A DNA stretch of 64,000 bases, taken from Vampirovibrionales bacterium (lineage in GTDB: Bacteria; Cyanobacteriota; Vampirovibrionia; Vampirovibrionales; Vampirovibrionaceae). The stretch spans positions 1 to 64,000 of the forward strand of contig JADJRF010000007.1 of the NCBI GenBank assembly GCA_016712355.1. Reading direction: 5' to 3'. Every line of letters starts with the position of its first letter. Within the stretch, counting starts at the first letter, position 1. Below are positions 54,803 through 64,000 of the stretch, piece by piece. A program made the translations under genes and the position numbers. The notes beneath the pieces were generated by a model. The model did no database searches. It was not told where the DNA came from and saw only the letters and a list, made by a program, of their open reading frames with translations.

Positions 54803-55812
54803 TTAGAGTCCCGTGAAGTCCACGCTGGCCTGTTCCGGCGATACCGTGAAAGACCCCTGCGGGGAGCTTTTCACGCCGAATGTGCGCGCCACGCCCAGAA
54901 CGCCTTGAGTCAGTTGATACGCGGAACCGGCACGCGACGGCTTAAACCGGAAGATCAGCTTTTGCCCGACTTTGCTCAACAACCCATCAGTGACCCCATC
55001 AGTCAGCGCGGCGGTAAAGCTGGCTTGTCCCAAACTGGACGATACCGACCCCAAATTGCCGTCGTAGTACGATTCGGAGTTCGTAGTGTTGGAAGTCTCA
55101 GCCGGAACCCAGTCGCGCGCATTGGCTTTTTCAGCAAAAACTGGAGTCGCCACGCGAGCACGTACCGACTTCGCCACGGACCCTGTGTGGATCAGCGGGA
55201 GCGCGGTCGCGAAAGTGACTTTACCGCGCAAGTAATCTACTGAATAAACAGGATAGTCATAGCGTTCTTGATGCGTGCCAACCACTTGATAGATTTCATC
55301 AGCGGTAATCGGCGCGGCAGTGATCGAAGTCAAGCGGACCTGAGCCACCTCGATTGAGCCGACCGGGATGAACGGCGGACCACCGGAAGCGCCGCGCGTC
55401 TCCTGAAAGCGGTCGTCGCCGTTCCCGCAACGACCGCATAAGCGCCCGAAGAATTCACGGTGATGCTGTTGATAATATGCGTGTTCGTCGAAGACCCGCG
55501 AGTGCAAGACAAATCAGTGTCAGCGGCAACGGTAATTCGGCCCGTGGTCGCACTAGCGCCCGTCATGCCTGGAGCCATCAAAACGACAGCAGCAGCATCC
55601 ACAAGGTCATTGGTCGTGCTGACTGCCGGAATAACCGCACCGCCATCAATGACGCCATACGGACCGATCACCGGCTCATAGCCGCTGGCCTGACTCCAAG
55701 GCGTGGTCGCGGAAGTAAAAACGGTATGATCGCCGGAATCCGTCAGCGCCGCGAACGACTGTTGACTCGCGGCGCTCTCGTATTCAATCGTTTGAGTAGT
55801 CAAAATAGCCAT
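54803..55812 (-). CDS. Major tail tube protein, copy B (one frameshift)
   Basis: Partner of 9129-10139. A base is missing near 55,403 (TTTCAGG where TTTCCAGG restores AFQETRGASGG), splitting the frame. Otherwise closely similar. Confidence 0.8.
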
Positions 55813-55824
55813 GATGTTTCTCCG

Positions 55825-56232
55825 TCAATAAGGGCTACCGGCGACATGCCGATAAGTCAAATCAAACCGCGCAACAGCGCCGATTAGCACACTGCCAGTA
55901 TCAGAAAAAAGAGTTGCGCCACCGGTATACGTCAAACCCTCAGCCAATCCGCCAAGTGTCGGATCGGCGCCAAGCGCCGTTGAAATCAAATAAGCCAGCA
56001 GCGCATTCGCGGCTGTGGTTCGGCTAGCATCTTCATCGTAACGATTAATCGCCTCAACCGTTAAACTAGCAACAACCAAAACATCGTCATAGTCACGGCT
56101 TAAAACCGTTTCCTCGCCTTCGATCAGCGCATAAAATGGCGTTTCGTCGTAATCCTGTGGATATGGATTACGGGTTGCGTTCAATCGCGTTGCCAGCGCG
56201 GCGATTGCGAGTTCACGTTTAGCGGTTGGCAT
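55825..56232 (-). CDS. Tail terminator (gpU-like), copy B
   Basis: 135 residues, intact, a handful of substitutions from 10152-10559. Confidence 0.67.
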   Translation of the reverse strand: MPTAKRELAIAALATRLNATRNPYPQDYDETPFYALIEGEETVLSRDYDDVLVVASLTVEAINRYDEDASRTTAANALLAYLISTALGADPTLGGLAEGLTYTGGATLFSDTGSVLIGAVARFDLTYRHVAGSPY

Positions 56233-56879
56233 TAGTCTTCACCCGTGCCATCGCCAGCGGGAGGCGGGTTTTTTTGAATCAACCAACTGGTTTCCGCATC
56301 AATCGCTTTTTGCAAATACTCGCTCAACTCTGTCCCTAAGTCGGTAGTGACCGATTCAAACATCTGCCCTGGACCTGGGCCATATAGCACGGTATAAGGT
56401 AACCGGCTATTCGGATTAATGGCGTTCTTCATACCTTGAGAGCGCAATACCTCATTCCTAACTGCAATGAGGTATCCGCCGCTATTCTTTGCGGGAACCC
56501 AGAATCCGCTTAATATTTTGACGGGTGTCTTTTTGACTTTAACGACAATCGGATCAGACGGCCTACCAGCACGAAATGGAAATAGAGACGTTAAAAAATT
56601 CTCCATTCGTGTTCCAGTTTTCTTGCTCGATAAAATAGCCCTAAGCTGATTCGAGTTAGCGCGATTATTAAAAAGTTGTGCCGGCCCATCCAATTTGCTC
56701 TTGATCTTGCTAGACGACAAATTAACTTGCTTTGCTATTTCCTGAGAAAATCTCGTTCTTGCGCGTGAAGCCGTTTTATTCAACCCGCGATAGAGCGCCT
56801 TGGTTGCGCCGTTCTTGATATAAGCAAGGCGCTCACGTACTTCATTCAGTTGCTGTTCGTTGACTTCAACTTCAATCAT
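56232..56879 (-). CDS. Minor tail protein (gpZ-like), copy B
   Basis: 215 residues, protein identical to copy A although a few silent changes occur at the 3-prime end and near 56,670; start of a near-identical block. Confidence 0.75.
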   Translation of the reverse strand: MIEVEVNEQQLNEVRERLAYIKNGATKALYRGLNKTASRARTRFSQEIAKQVNLSSSKIKSKLDGPAQLFNNRANSNQLRAILSSKKTGTRMENFLTSLFPFRAGRPSDPIVVKVKKTPVKILSGFWVPAKNSGGYLIAVRNEVLRSQGMKNAINPNSRLPYTVLYGPGPGQMFESVTTDLGTELSEYLQKAIDAETSWLIQKNPPPAGDGTGED

Positions 56880-57201
56880 CGCCAGCCCTTACGATAATCC
56901 GAGAAAAATAGCCATCATCGGAGTCACGTTTCAGCACGATATATCGATCCGATCCTATGGTAATCACGTCATTTCGACGCGGTATGTTTCCAGCAAGATC
57001 AGCGATTGCAATCGTAATGATCGTCTGCTTCTCAATAGCTGACGTGGCTTCGGTTAGTGGATTCACTACGTCTTTATCGACGATAGCGACCACGGTTAAT
57101 TCATCATCCGTGGAATCAACCGTATAAGTCGCCGCATCTCCAAAGAACGACTTGATCAGTGGAACAGCAGTCCCGTTCATCAAGTCGCTAAAATCCGACA
57201 T
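56872..57201 (-). CDS. Head-tail joining protein, copy B
   Basis: 109 residues, the same protein as 11199-11528. Confidence 0.62.
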   Translation of the reverse strand: MSDFSDLMNGTAVPLIKSFFGDAATYTVDSTDDELTVVAIVDKDVVNPLTEATSAIEKQTIITIAIADLAGNIPRRNDVITIGSDRYIVLKRDSDDGYFSRIIVRAGDD

Positions 57202-57204
57202 GGG

Positions 57205-57294
57205 TTACTCCCAACCGAAGATCGAATAAAGCTCAGTCGCCAGAGCTTCCGATCCATTGTTGAGATACGCCCATGCCGTGATATTGCCGCGCAT
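57205..57294 (-). CDS. 29-residue protein, copy B
   Basis: Same tiny ORF as 11532-11621, starting in the stop of the DUF2190 gene (TAATG here, TGATG in copy A). Conservation supports translation. Confidence 0.6.
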   Translation of the reverse strand: MRGNITAWAYLNNGSEALATELYSIFGWE

Positions 57295-57659
57295 TACGCC
57301 AGCACCCCCATCGGGCCGCCGATCAGCTTGACCTTGCAAGTCGTGGATGCGGCGGTGGCGGTTTCCCAAACAGTTCCAATGGTATGCTTGCCACCAGTGG
57401 CGACGCCGGAAGCGAACGCGGCTTTAAGCTGCGAGCCGGTGGTGCGATAGAACACGCGATTTCCCGCCGTCTTGGCACCGGTGGCAACAGCGGCAACGGA
57501 AAAGACGCCTTCCAGCGCAATAGCGATTTTCTGCCCTGCACCCGTCGCGGAATTCAGCGCTACGCCGACCATTCGATTAATGACGCGCAATTGACCGTTG
57601 CTCACCGCACCGGTAGTCGTGTAGTTGTAAATCGCACCTTCGGAAAGACTTTGAGCCAT
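57294..57659 (-). CDS. DUF2190-type capsid decoration protein, copy B
   Basis: 121 residues from ATG 57659; differs from copy A mainly in the first 30 residues. Confidence 0.72.
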   Translation of the reverse strand: MAQSLSEGAIYNYTTTGAVSNGQLRVINRMVGVALNSATGAGQKIAIALEGVFSVAAVATGAKTAGNRVFYRTTGSQLKAAFASGVATGGKHTIGTVWETATAASTTCKVKLIGGPMGVLA

Positions 57660-57718
57660 GACTTTATCCTCAAACTGATTAATCAGCCGCCCAATCATGG
57701 GCGGCGTGACTGAATGGA

Positions 57719-59751
57719 TTAGTTGCCGCGATACTTGTGAACAGCGCGGAAATCGAGCGCGGACACGCCGAAGTCAACGCCCACCAAATAGCTAGTGCCT
57801 TGACCATCCCACTCTTCGTTTTCCCGCATGTACGGTTCTGCCATGCCGTTCAGGAAAGCTACCTCGAAGGTATCGAAAACGTTGGGGTCGGCTAGCAGGT
57901 ACCACGCGGCGGTGCCGTAGGTTTGCCCGTCAAGCCGGGCATCCGTGATAATCTCGTAGCGATTACTGAACGTGTTCGGCGGCAAAGTTCCGGCAGTTCC
58001 AGCCGGGTCGTAAGTCGCGGCCATCAGTACGCGCGCAGTCTGTTCCAGCGATTTCGGGACCATCAGGAATCGCGGCTGGATATTCAGCACGGCACTGGTG
58101 TTCGGGTCGGTCTGCTTCGCCATGGCCACGCTGGCGGTATCCAGCGTCGCTACGGTTGGGGCGGTGGCGGCGGCGACGTAGTTCTTGTGCGTGGACGTGT
58201 CGAACAGCGCGGTCGAATCCTGGTTCAGCGTCGGACCGGTGCCGTTCAGCAAGGCATACGTGATGTCACCGACTTTCCGGTTTCCTGCCCGGCCCATGGC
58301 GCGGGGAATAGCCGACAGGGCGCGCAGATCGTCGTTGATGATCAGCTTGCGGGTAATTCGGTACTTCTTCGCATAGCTCACCAACTTGATCGTTTCCTTA
58401 CGATCCGTGAACTTGCCATAAGTGATGTCGCCGTCTTCAGGCACTTCATCCAGCCCGGTGAAGCCGGAAAGGCCGCTAATCTCGGCAGTCTTGAAATCCG
58501 GCAAGGTGCCGCGCCGCGTCCAGATCTGCCAGGTTTCCGGTGCTTCTTCCCAACCTTGCAGCAGCGACTTGTTAGCCACGTTGGCCAGGATATTGGTGAA
58601 GTCGGACGTGGTTTGCCCAGCCGCTCGATACGTCAGCGCCCGCGCCGCAACGGCGTCATCGTCCATGGCTTGCGTGTTGATACCGTGCATCCGGCAATAA
58701 TCGCCAGCGAGCACGATCAACCGCTTGCCCACGAATCCACCCGCCCGCGCGCCGTCAATCGATTTACGATCAGTCAGGACACCGGCCTTGACTAGCATCG
58801 CCTCAGTAAAGCCGTTGCGGAATTTCTCAGTCTGATCTTCGCCCATGCGGACACCAGCACCCAACGGTCGCGGCTGATAAGCAGGGGAGGCGGCGGGTTG
58901 AGCGCGACTGGCAACGCCAAAAACTTGCACGCCATCAGGCACGGTTCCTTGGTTGGAAGCCGGTTCCGCTTCGCCGCCCAGCGTCTCCATCACAATCTTG
59001 CGAGTTTGATCGGCGCTCCATCCTTCATTCAGCGCTTGCGCTCGAATGCCGTCATACACCGAATCACGGGGACAATTGGATTAGCAAAGATGCCATCGAT
59101 TTCTTTCAGTCGATTGCGCTCATCCAGAACTGCTTTAGCGCGTATGGCATCGATTTGACGAATCGGCACAACCGGATCAGTGCCAGCGCCATGATTATCA
59201 GTAGTCCCGACTTCGACAGCCGGCGTTTGAGTTTCATCAGCCATTGCATTAACTCCACTTAAAGACCGATTAATTCCAACGGATGCGTCCGCCGGCACCG
59301 TTACGACACTTGATTCAAGTAGCGTCCATCCAGTCACGCGGATGTCGTTACTATTTGCTTGTTCTTCAAATTTGTTGACTTGATAGCCAATAGAGATATT
59401 CTTTAAAAACCCGTCACGCACATCATTAAATACTTCAATGGCTTTCTTGTTATTTGAAAACCGCAAGACGCCACGCAATTTTCCATCCTTGATTTTAATT
59501 CGCTCCACCACGCCGATTGGCTCATCGGTATTGTGATTCCATAGCAGCGGCAATCCATCGCCGGCCCGACTCAAATCAACGGCGTCTGAATCGTGAACAA
59601 GAATCTCTCGGCCAAAGAATCGATCAACTGGCGATTCGCTGGATAGCGACGCGGGAACGGTTCGGCTTTCGAGATTGGCTTCCCGCAAATCTAGCGTTGC
59701 AAACCGCTCAAAGCGGCCATCTTGCAACGCGCTTAGGTCTCTTGTACTCAT
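57719..59751 (-). CDS. Prohead protease / major capsid protein fusion, copy B (one frameshift)
   Basis: The capsid half and the junction broken in copy A are intact here (APETWQIWTRRGTLPDF). The break is in the protease linker, where a G run of five in copy A is four (about 59,068-59,071). Together the copies show one continuous gene of about 677 codons. Confidence 0.88.
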
Positions 59752-61244
59752 GCCGCTTGATCCTGTACTGGAGCCTCTTGTGGCGTTTGCTGTTTCGGCT
59801 GCGAATCCAGCGGCGGGCGCACGTCCAGCGGGTCGGCCATAAGCTGCGCGTCAACCGTTGCTGGGTCTCCGCCCAAGTCTCTAATAACCTGCTGTCTGCT
59901 TCTAAAGCCGGCCTCGACCATGGCTTGAAATGCTTCGATTTCTTTCTTTGGATCGATCCACGGGATTTGCGGCGGGCGGATTTCAGGACGATAGAGACTC
60001 ATCTCATCAACGCCGGCCGGTACGCGCAACAGACCGGAAAGCCGAGACGCATCAATAAATCGACGCCAGACCGGCAAATAGAATTTCTCGCGAAGGTAGT
60101 CAAAGATACGGCGATAATGCGCAACCGTCTCAACCAGTTCTTGCCGTTGCGCGGAATACGTGCCGTTGTAGTTCTTGGCGATACTGGAAAATCTCGTGCC
60201 GGTCCCGGACGCAATGGCCCGCAGTTGTGAATTGCGGAATAGCTCAAGATTCGGATTCGGGCGTTTCGAGTCGATAACGCCGACATCCTCACCCGGCTGT
60301 AATCCGTCGAAGATTAAACCAGGTTCCATTGAAAATGAACGGCTCCCGGTTTGGCTCTCTTCGCCAGTCGTAGTGACGGTATCCGATAGCGCCGAATCGC
60401 GCTTGATGAAAGCAGTGAGTGCGGCGGCAACTCGCGCGGCAATTCGCTCGCTCTCTTCGTAATCTTTCAGATCATCCAGCCGGGTCAGCACGCCATGGAA
60501 AATAGATACACCGCGCGTTTGGTGTAGCCGTTTCACCAATTTAAGGTGCACCACGTTTTCGGCGCGAAGAAAAACCGTATCGAATCTTGAGCCGGGAAGA
60601 ATCAGTGAGCCGGGATGCTGCTTGAGAACGTAATAGCCAATCGCGCGACCCCAGCCGTCTTTTTGCACGCCGTGAACGATCAGCCGAGATGCGTCGGTTA
60701 GATCGAAGGGCACAAAATCAGATTCGAGCCATTCCAGCGCATAAGGGATTCGGCTGGTGTACGGCGCAACGGGCTTATTGACGTGTTGAGCAAATACCTC
60801 TCCATCCCGAAGAAAAGAGCGACAGACAATCCGCTCCATTTCGCTGCCTGGAAGTTCGCCGGTCACTTCTGGGTATTGCCAAAACTCTTCCCACAACTCG
60901 GCAAGCTGCTTATTGAGGTCCGTCGCCGGATCGCGAGTGCGCGCATTTCTGGCCATCGGCTCGATACCTGCGCCCGCGCCGATGATGTTCGTTACCAGAT
61001 CGTCAAGGATGCCAATCGCTAGATCGTGGTTTTCGTCCAGCCACCGGCCATACTCGCGCAAGTTGCCCTTGGCGCGGTCCATGACAGCATCCGCGCTTGC
61101 CGAGTTGCCGCGCCTTGGATGCTGAGAGGTAGCGGTGGCGGCGTCGTAGTAGCGTTTTGCGCTGGCCAGCCGTCCGAGTGCCAGCATCCGGGAAGCCGCC
61201 CAGGACGGCGCAACGTAGGCAATCAGACGGGTTAGCGCGTCCAT
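59748..61244 (-). CDS. Portal protein, copy B
   Basis: 498 residues, no difference from copy A seen at protein or DNA level. Confidence 0.96.
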   Translation of the reverse strand: MDALTRLIAYVAPSWAASRMLALGRLASAKRYYDAATATSQHPRRGNSASADAVMDRAKGNLREYGRWLDENHDLAIGILDDLVTNIIGAGAGIEPMARNARTRDPATDLNKQLAELWEEFWQYPEVTGELPGSEMERIVCRSFLRDGEVFAQHVNKPVAPYTSRIPYALEWLESDFVPFDLTDASRLIVHGVQKDGWGRAIGYYVLKQHPGSLILPGSRFDTVFLRAENVVHLKLVKRLHQTRGVSIFHGVLTRLDDLKDYEESERIAARVAAALTAFIKRDSALSDTVTTTGEESQTGSRSFSMEPGLIFDGLQPGEDVGVIDSKRPNPNLELFRNSQLRAIASGTGTRFSSIAKNYNGTYSAQRQELVETVAHYRRIFDYLREKFYLPVWRRFIDASRLSGLLRVPAGVDEMSLYRPEIRPPQIPWIDPKKEIEAFQAMVEAGFRSRQQVIRDLGGDPATVDAQLMADPLDVRPPLDSQPKQQTPQEAPVQDQAA

Positions 61245-61480
61245 GTCGCCACCGCGTAGGGCTTCCCAGTTGCCGATCCCGTGGCCTCAGCGATGGCCGC
61301 TTGGAGTTGCCCGATATAGGCTTTGAGTCGGGGGAGTTCTGCTGGGGAGAACGATAGGCGCTTGTCGCCGGTCGCAATTGTGACCGCGCGCTTGCCGATG
61401 GCAAGTTCCTGCATCGCGGTCTGAGCATCGCTCAGCCACGTTTGCAAGGTTGCTACGGGGATACCGGTAAATATTGACAT
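61232..61480 (-). CDS. gpW-like joining protein, copy B
   Basis: 82 residues, the same as 15561-15809, with the same inverted repeat (61474-61514) at its start. Confidence 0.78.
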   Translation of the reverse strand: MSIFTGIPVATLQTWLSDAQTAMQELAIGKRAVTIATGDKRLSFSPAELPRLKAYIGQLQAAIAEATGSATGKPYAVATWTR

Positions 61481-61514
61481 TCCATGCTTACAACACAAAA
61501 AAATGGAATGTCAA
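61474..61514. promoter_or_regulatory. Inverted repeat with possible leftward promoter, copy B
   Basis: Same 12-bp arms and 17-bp spacer as at 15803-15843. Confidence 0.45.
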
Positions 61515-61519
61515 GCATC

Positions 61520-61542
61520 AAAAAACCCGCCATGGGGCGGGT
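61520..61542 (-). terminator. Rho-independent terminator, copy B
   Basis: Same stem, loop and T run as at 15849-15871. Confidence 0.8.
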
Positions 61543-61560
61543 CTGGATATGCAGTTGGAT

Positions 61561-61713
61561 TCAGCGAAGCGGGCCATGTTTGGCTCTAACGTAGGTTCCT
61601 TGATTTCTGGAATCCCAAACCACACGGCCTTTTGCGCGATGCTTAGCTGACACTTGATCGGCTTTCAGCCTGGCATGGTACGACTCTTTAGATTCGTTCT
61701 TTTTGCGCTCCAT
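61561..61713 (-). CDS. 50-residue basic protein, copy B
   Basis: Same as 15890-16042. Confidence 0.6.
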   Translation of the reverse strand: MERKKNESKESYHARLKADQVSAKHRAKGRVVWDSRNQGTYVRAKHGPLR

Positions 61714-61715
61714 GC

Positions 61716-62177
61716 TCAAAACCCCGGATCGTCAGTCGAACTCGGCACAGTCGGCTTGTCCACCAGAAAATCCTCAAGGCTTGCGCCTTCTTCCTGTTTC
61801 TTCTTCAGCCATCCAGGCATCTTCCCGCGCCCGGCCCAGGTGTTCTCCGGCTTCGCCGGGTCCCGGTACTTCGGCGTCGAAGGGTTGGCAACCTTGGCCG
61901 GTTGCGGTTGTAACGCGGCGAGTTCGGCTTCCGTTGCCGCCGCTCTGGCCTTGTCGGCTTCAACTTGGGCCTTCAGTTCCTCGATGCGCTCTTCGCGCCT
62001 CTGCTCCAACGCCACTTGGACCTCACCGGCATATTCGGCAATGGAATCGGCGATATACCGAAGATCGCCGAAACTCATGCCGTCCAGCGTCGGCAGGATC
62101 AGCCGGCGCTCGATGGGAATCGGCGCGTCGCCCATGATCGTATTTTCAGTAGCAATGGAATGCTGTCCAAGAAACAT
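61716..62177 (-). CDS. H-NS-like protein 1, copy B
   Basis: 153 residues, identical to copy A including the TWAGRGKMPGWL loop. Confidence 0.85.
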   Translation of the reverse strand: MFLGQHSIATENTIMGDAPIPIERRLILPTLDGMSFGDLRYIADSIAEYAGEVQVALEQRREERIEELKAQVEADKARAAATEAELAALQPQPAKVANPSTPKYRDPAKPENTWAGRGKMPGWLKKKQEEGASLEDFLVDKPTVPSSTDDPGF

Positions 62178-62180
62178 GTC

Positions 62181-62483
62181 TTAGCCCTCCATCGGAATCA
62201 AGCAGCTTTCACGATCGAGCCCAGCCATCCATGCCGGCGCTTTGCCGCGACCGGTCCATGTCTGCGTAGGGTCGCTTGGATTGCGATACTTTGGCGGAAG
62301 AGTAGATTGGCCGCGCTTTTTCTTCGCCGGCTCTTCCTGCTTCGCGGGCGGCTTCATCGCCATCAGTTCGGCGCGGCGAGCATCGAGCTTTGCAAGCTCT
62401 TCATCGAGACGCTTCAATAGCTCGGCCTCGATTTCTTTTGCCTGAACCAGTAGTTCATCAGTTGTTGCCATCGTCAAATCCAT
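62181..62483 (-). CDS. H-NS-like protein 2, copy B
   Basis: 100 residues; differs from copy A only in the N-terminal half (MDLTMATTD, EELAKLDARRAELMAMK), with the DNA-binding loop unchanged. Confidence 0.87.
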   Translation of the reverse strand: MDLTMATTDELLVQAKEIEAELLKRLDEELAKLDARRAELMAMKPPAKQEEPAKKKRGQSTLPPKYRNPSDPTQTWTGRGKAPAWMAGLDRESCLIPMEG

Positions 62484-62539
62484 TACATTACCTTTCTGTA
62501 AGCGCCGAATATAGCGCGATTACAATATAGGAAATCGGA

Positions 62540-62767
62540 TTAATCTTTGCAATACCCGCGATTGCAATAAAAGTGATTATTCTCTTTTCCGCGCTTTCCG
62601 GCTTGCTCCCTGGACATAATCCCTGTAGCCAAGGCGCGGGCGATACCCGTTGCAGTCTCCCCGAAACGCTCTAACCGATGGTAGAGCGCACCAGGGCTAA
62701 TGTGATGGGATCGAGCTAGGTCTGTGAATCGCCAGCGGTGCTGTTGGTATTCGATGAATCGCGCCAT
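62540..62767 (-). CDS. Small HTH protein, copy B
   Basis: 75 residues, two substitutions from 16868-17095. Confidence 0.55.
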   Translation of the reverse strand: MARFIEYQQHRWRFTDLARSHHISPGALYHRLERFGETATGIARALATGIMSREQAGKRGKENNHFYCNRGYCKD

Positions 62768-63847
62768 CGTTCGGCCTCGATAATGATGGTTCGGCAGTTT
62801 TCGTCAAACTCCACAACATCCGACATCGGCCCGTGCTGGCCCCAAACTTTCAGCGGTTTCCAATCGGATGCCAGCAAAAGCGCTTGCAACTGGAAAGAGG
62901 TGTAATGCCGCTGATGAAACGGCGCGGTTTCCGGTGAATACGGCACCACATTTTCGTTGGGTACGTCGGCTATGCTCAAGCGCATAAATAGTATCAACTC
63001 CCGGCTGTTGTGCCATGATATAGCTACCGTAGCCGATGCCAGACCCGCAATCGATAACCACGCCGTGAACTTTGCTGGCTGCAAAAGCATAGCGGTATCG
63101 ATGATCCGGCTGTATCTCTTCCAGCGTCTCAGCCACTTGACGCTCGCCAGATAGGAGCGCCGTGGTTTCTTCGGTCCCGCCTTGTCCCGTCATCGCCCGG
63201 AAGCGCGCGCGATTGGCTGGAATAACCAGTGGGTTGTCTTTGTACCCGTAAACGAACCCGCGCTGATTGATGCCGAGAAACCCAGATTGTTCGGGAGCCA
63301 TGCACACAAGACCCGCGCGCTCCATCACGCCTACCCAATAGGCGACATTCACATGGCCATCCTCAACCGCGCCGTTCTTATGGTCTGAATAATCCGCGCC
63401 GAATACCCGCAGTTCCTTGACACCGATGAAAGCCGCGTAGACCACGATATAGGCAAGCGAGTTGTGCCACCAATTCGAGTGTTGCGGCTGGATGTTCTTT
63501 CGCAACCAGTCCCAAATTTCGTTCAACGGATACCGATAGACGTGATTTGGCCAGCCGTCCGAGTTGTCGCTTGTGATGATCGGCTTGTTGTGCTTCCAAA
63601 GGCTAGCGCCGTAACGCGGGAACTTATCCGCTTCGCCTTGAATGTGGTCCATCACAAACAACAAATCGTGGTTAAAGACATTGACGCCACGGTTCAATGT
63701 CCAAATCTCATCACAGGTTGTCACTGCTTCAGATAAGTCATGCTGAAGCCATGCGCCTGCATAAACGTCGCGCGACTGCCCTAAAGCAACCAGCGCAACG
63801 GTTTTAGGGGTGTTTCCGGTCGGATGATGCCATTTCATCTTATCCAT
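62716..63847 (-). pseudogene. DUF115-like/methyltransferase gene with 200-bp internal deletion, copy B
   Basis: Compared with 17044-18375, about 200 bp are absent at about 62,966. The cut falls just after motif I (CGSGIGYGSYIMA and ALEHS remain), removing the rest of the SAM core. As 200 is not a multiple of three, the C-terminal part goes out of frame and is replaced by about 60 unrelated residues. The DUF115-like half is whole and could still be made. Confidence 0.8.
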
Positions 63848-64000
63848 GGAGTGCCTGTTTGTCTGCGGATGAATGAACTGTTGCCAGTGCGGATTGTGGC
63901 TTTGGGAGCAGGAGCGGAATGAATAGGCCGAGAATGATCGATCGCGGTCCAATCAATAGGTCTTGCCAGTAAAGCAGCCAGCGCCAAAACGCGAATATCA
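63835..64000 (-). CDS. terL: Terminase large subunit C-terminus, copy B, cut by window edge
   Basis: The last 54 residues of a gpA-family terminase, matching 18363-18528, ending TGTPWIR but with TGA where copy A has TAA. Confidence 0.9.
   Translation of the reverse strand, partial: DIRVLALAALLARPIDWTAIDHSRPIHSAPAPKATIRTGNSSFIRRQTGTPWIR

Larger units (their letters stand above)
45620..64000. repeat. Right copy (copy B) of the genome-length direct repeat
   Basis: Aligns with 1-18,528. Near-identical around 56,300-57,250 and 58,800-62,350; diverged in tail genes; non-homologous in the tape-measure centre; 200 bp shorter in the methyltransferase. Confidence 0.97.

Overview
The window reads as a tailed-phage genome (siphovirus, lambda-type head and tail genes) that is sequenced about 1.4 times. 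Bases 1 to about 18,528 recur in the same order and orientation from 45,620 to 64,000, so the unit is close to 45.6 kb and the map closes into a circle; I call the two passes copy A (left) and copy B (right). They are not the same molecule: some blocks are identical (portal region), others differ by several percent, the centre of the tape-measure gene is replaced, and copy B has a 200-bp deletion in a methyltransferase gene. Two related phages joined by an assembler, or two related prophages in tandem, both fit. No bacterial chromosomal genes are present. The H-NS-type proteins, a lipoprotein in the lysis region and an E. coli-like dUTPase suggest a Gram-negative (beta- or gammaproteobacterial) host; this is inference.

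Layout. From about 38,700 leftward everything is on the minus strand: a small HTH repressor, three tiny genes, an SNF2-type helicase and N4-cytosine methyltransferase, an AT-rich stretch of small genes, a replication block (replisome organiser, DnaB helicase), nucleases and zinc-ribbon proteins, the lysis region (zinc-ribbon protein, GH24 endolysin, membrane proteins, lipoprotein), a large secreted protein of 14-residue repeats, terminase, a putative sugar/methyl-transfer gene, two tandem H-NS-like genes, then head (gpW, portal, protease-capsid fusion, DUF2190), tail tube, G/GT with a -1 frameshift site, tape measure, two beta-propeller tail-tip proteins and a CAP-domain protein. Rightward from about 38,730 are a Sak4-like recombinase, an SMC-like ATPase, small genes, dUTPase and a MazG-like pyrophosphohydrolase, ending tail-to-tail with the CAP-domain gene at 45,613-45,616.

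Control. Between the two operons (38,675-38,880) lie back-to-back promoters with three near-identical AGCAAT(A/T)GCT boxes, the architecture of a lambda-like switch, yet no integrase gene was found. Hairpin terminators at 37,987 and 39,445 both point inward and would insulate this control region.

Quality caution. At least fifteen genes have single-base frame breaks, mostly in homopolymer runs and at different places in the two copies, which looks like long-read sequencing error. Gene-to-gene overlaps (ATGA, TGATG, TTGA) let me reconstruct intended ends. Such genes are given at their reconstructed extents and are called CDS rather than pseudogene; exact lengths should be read with that in mind.
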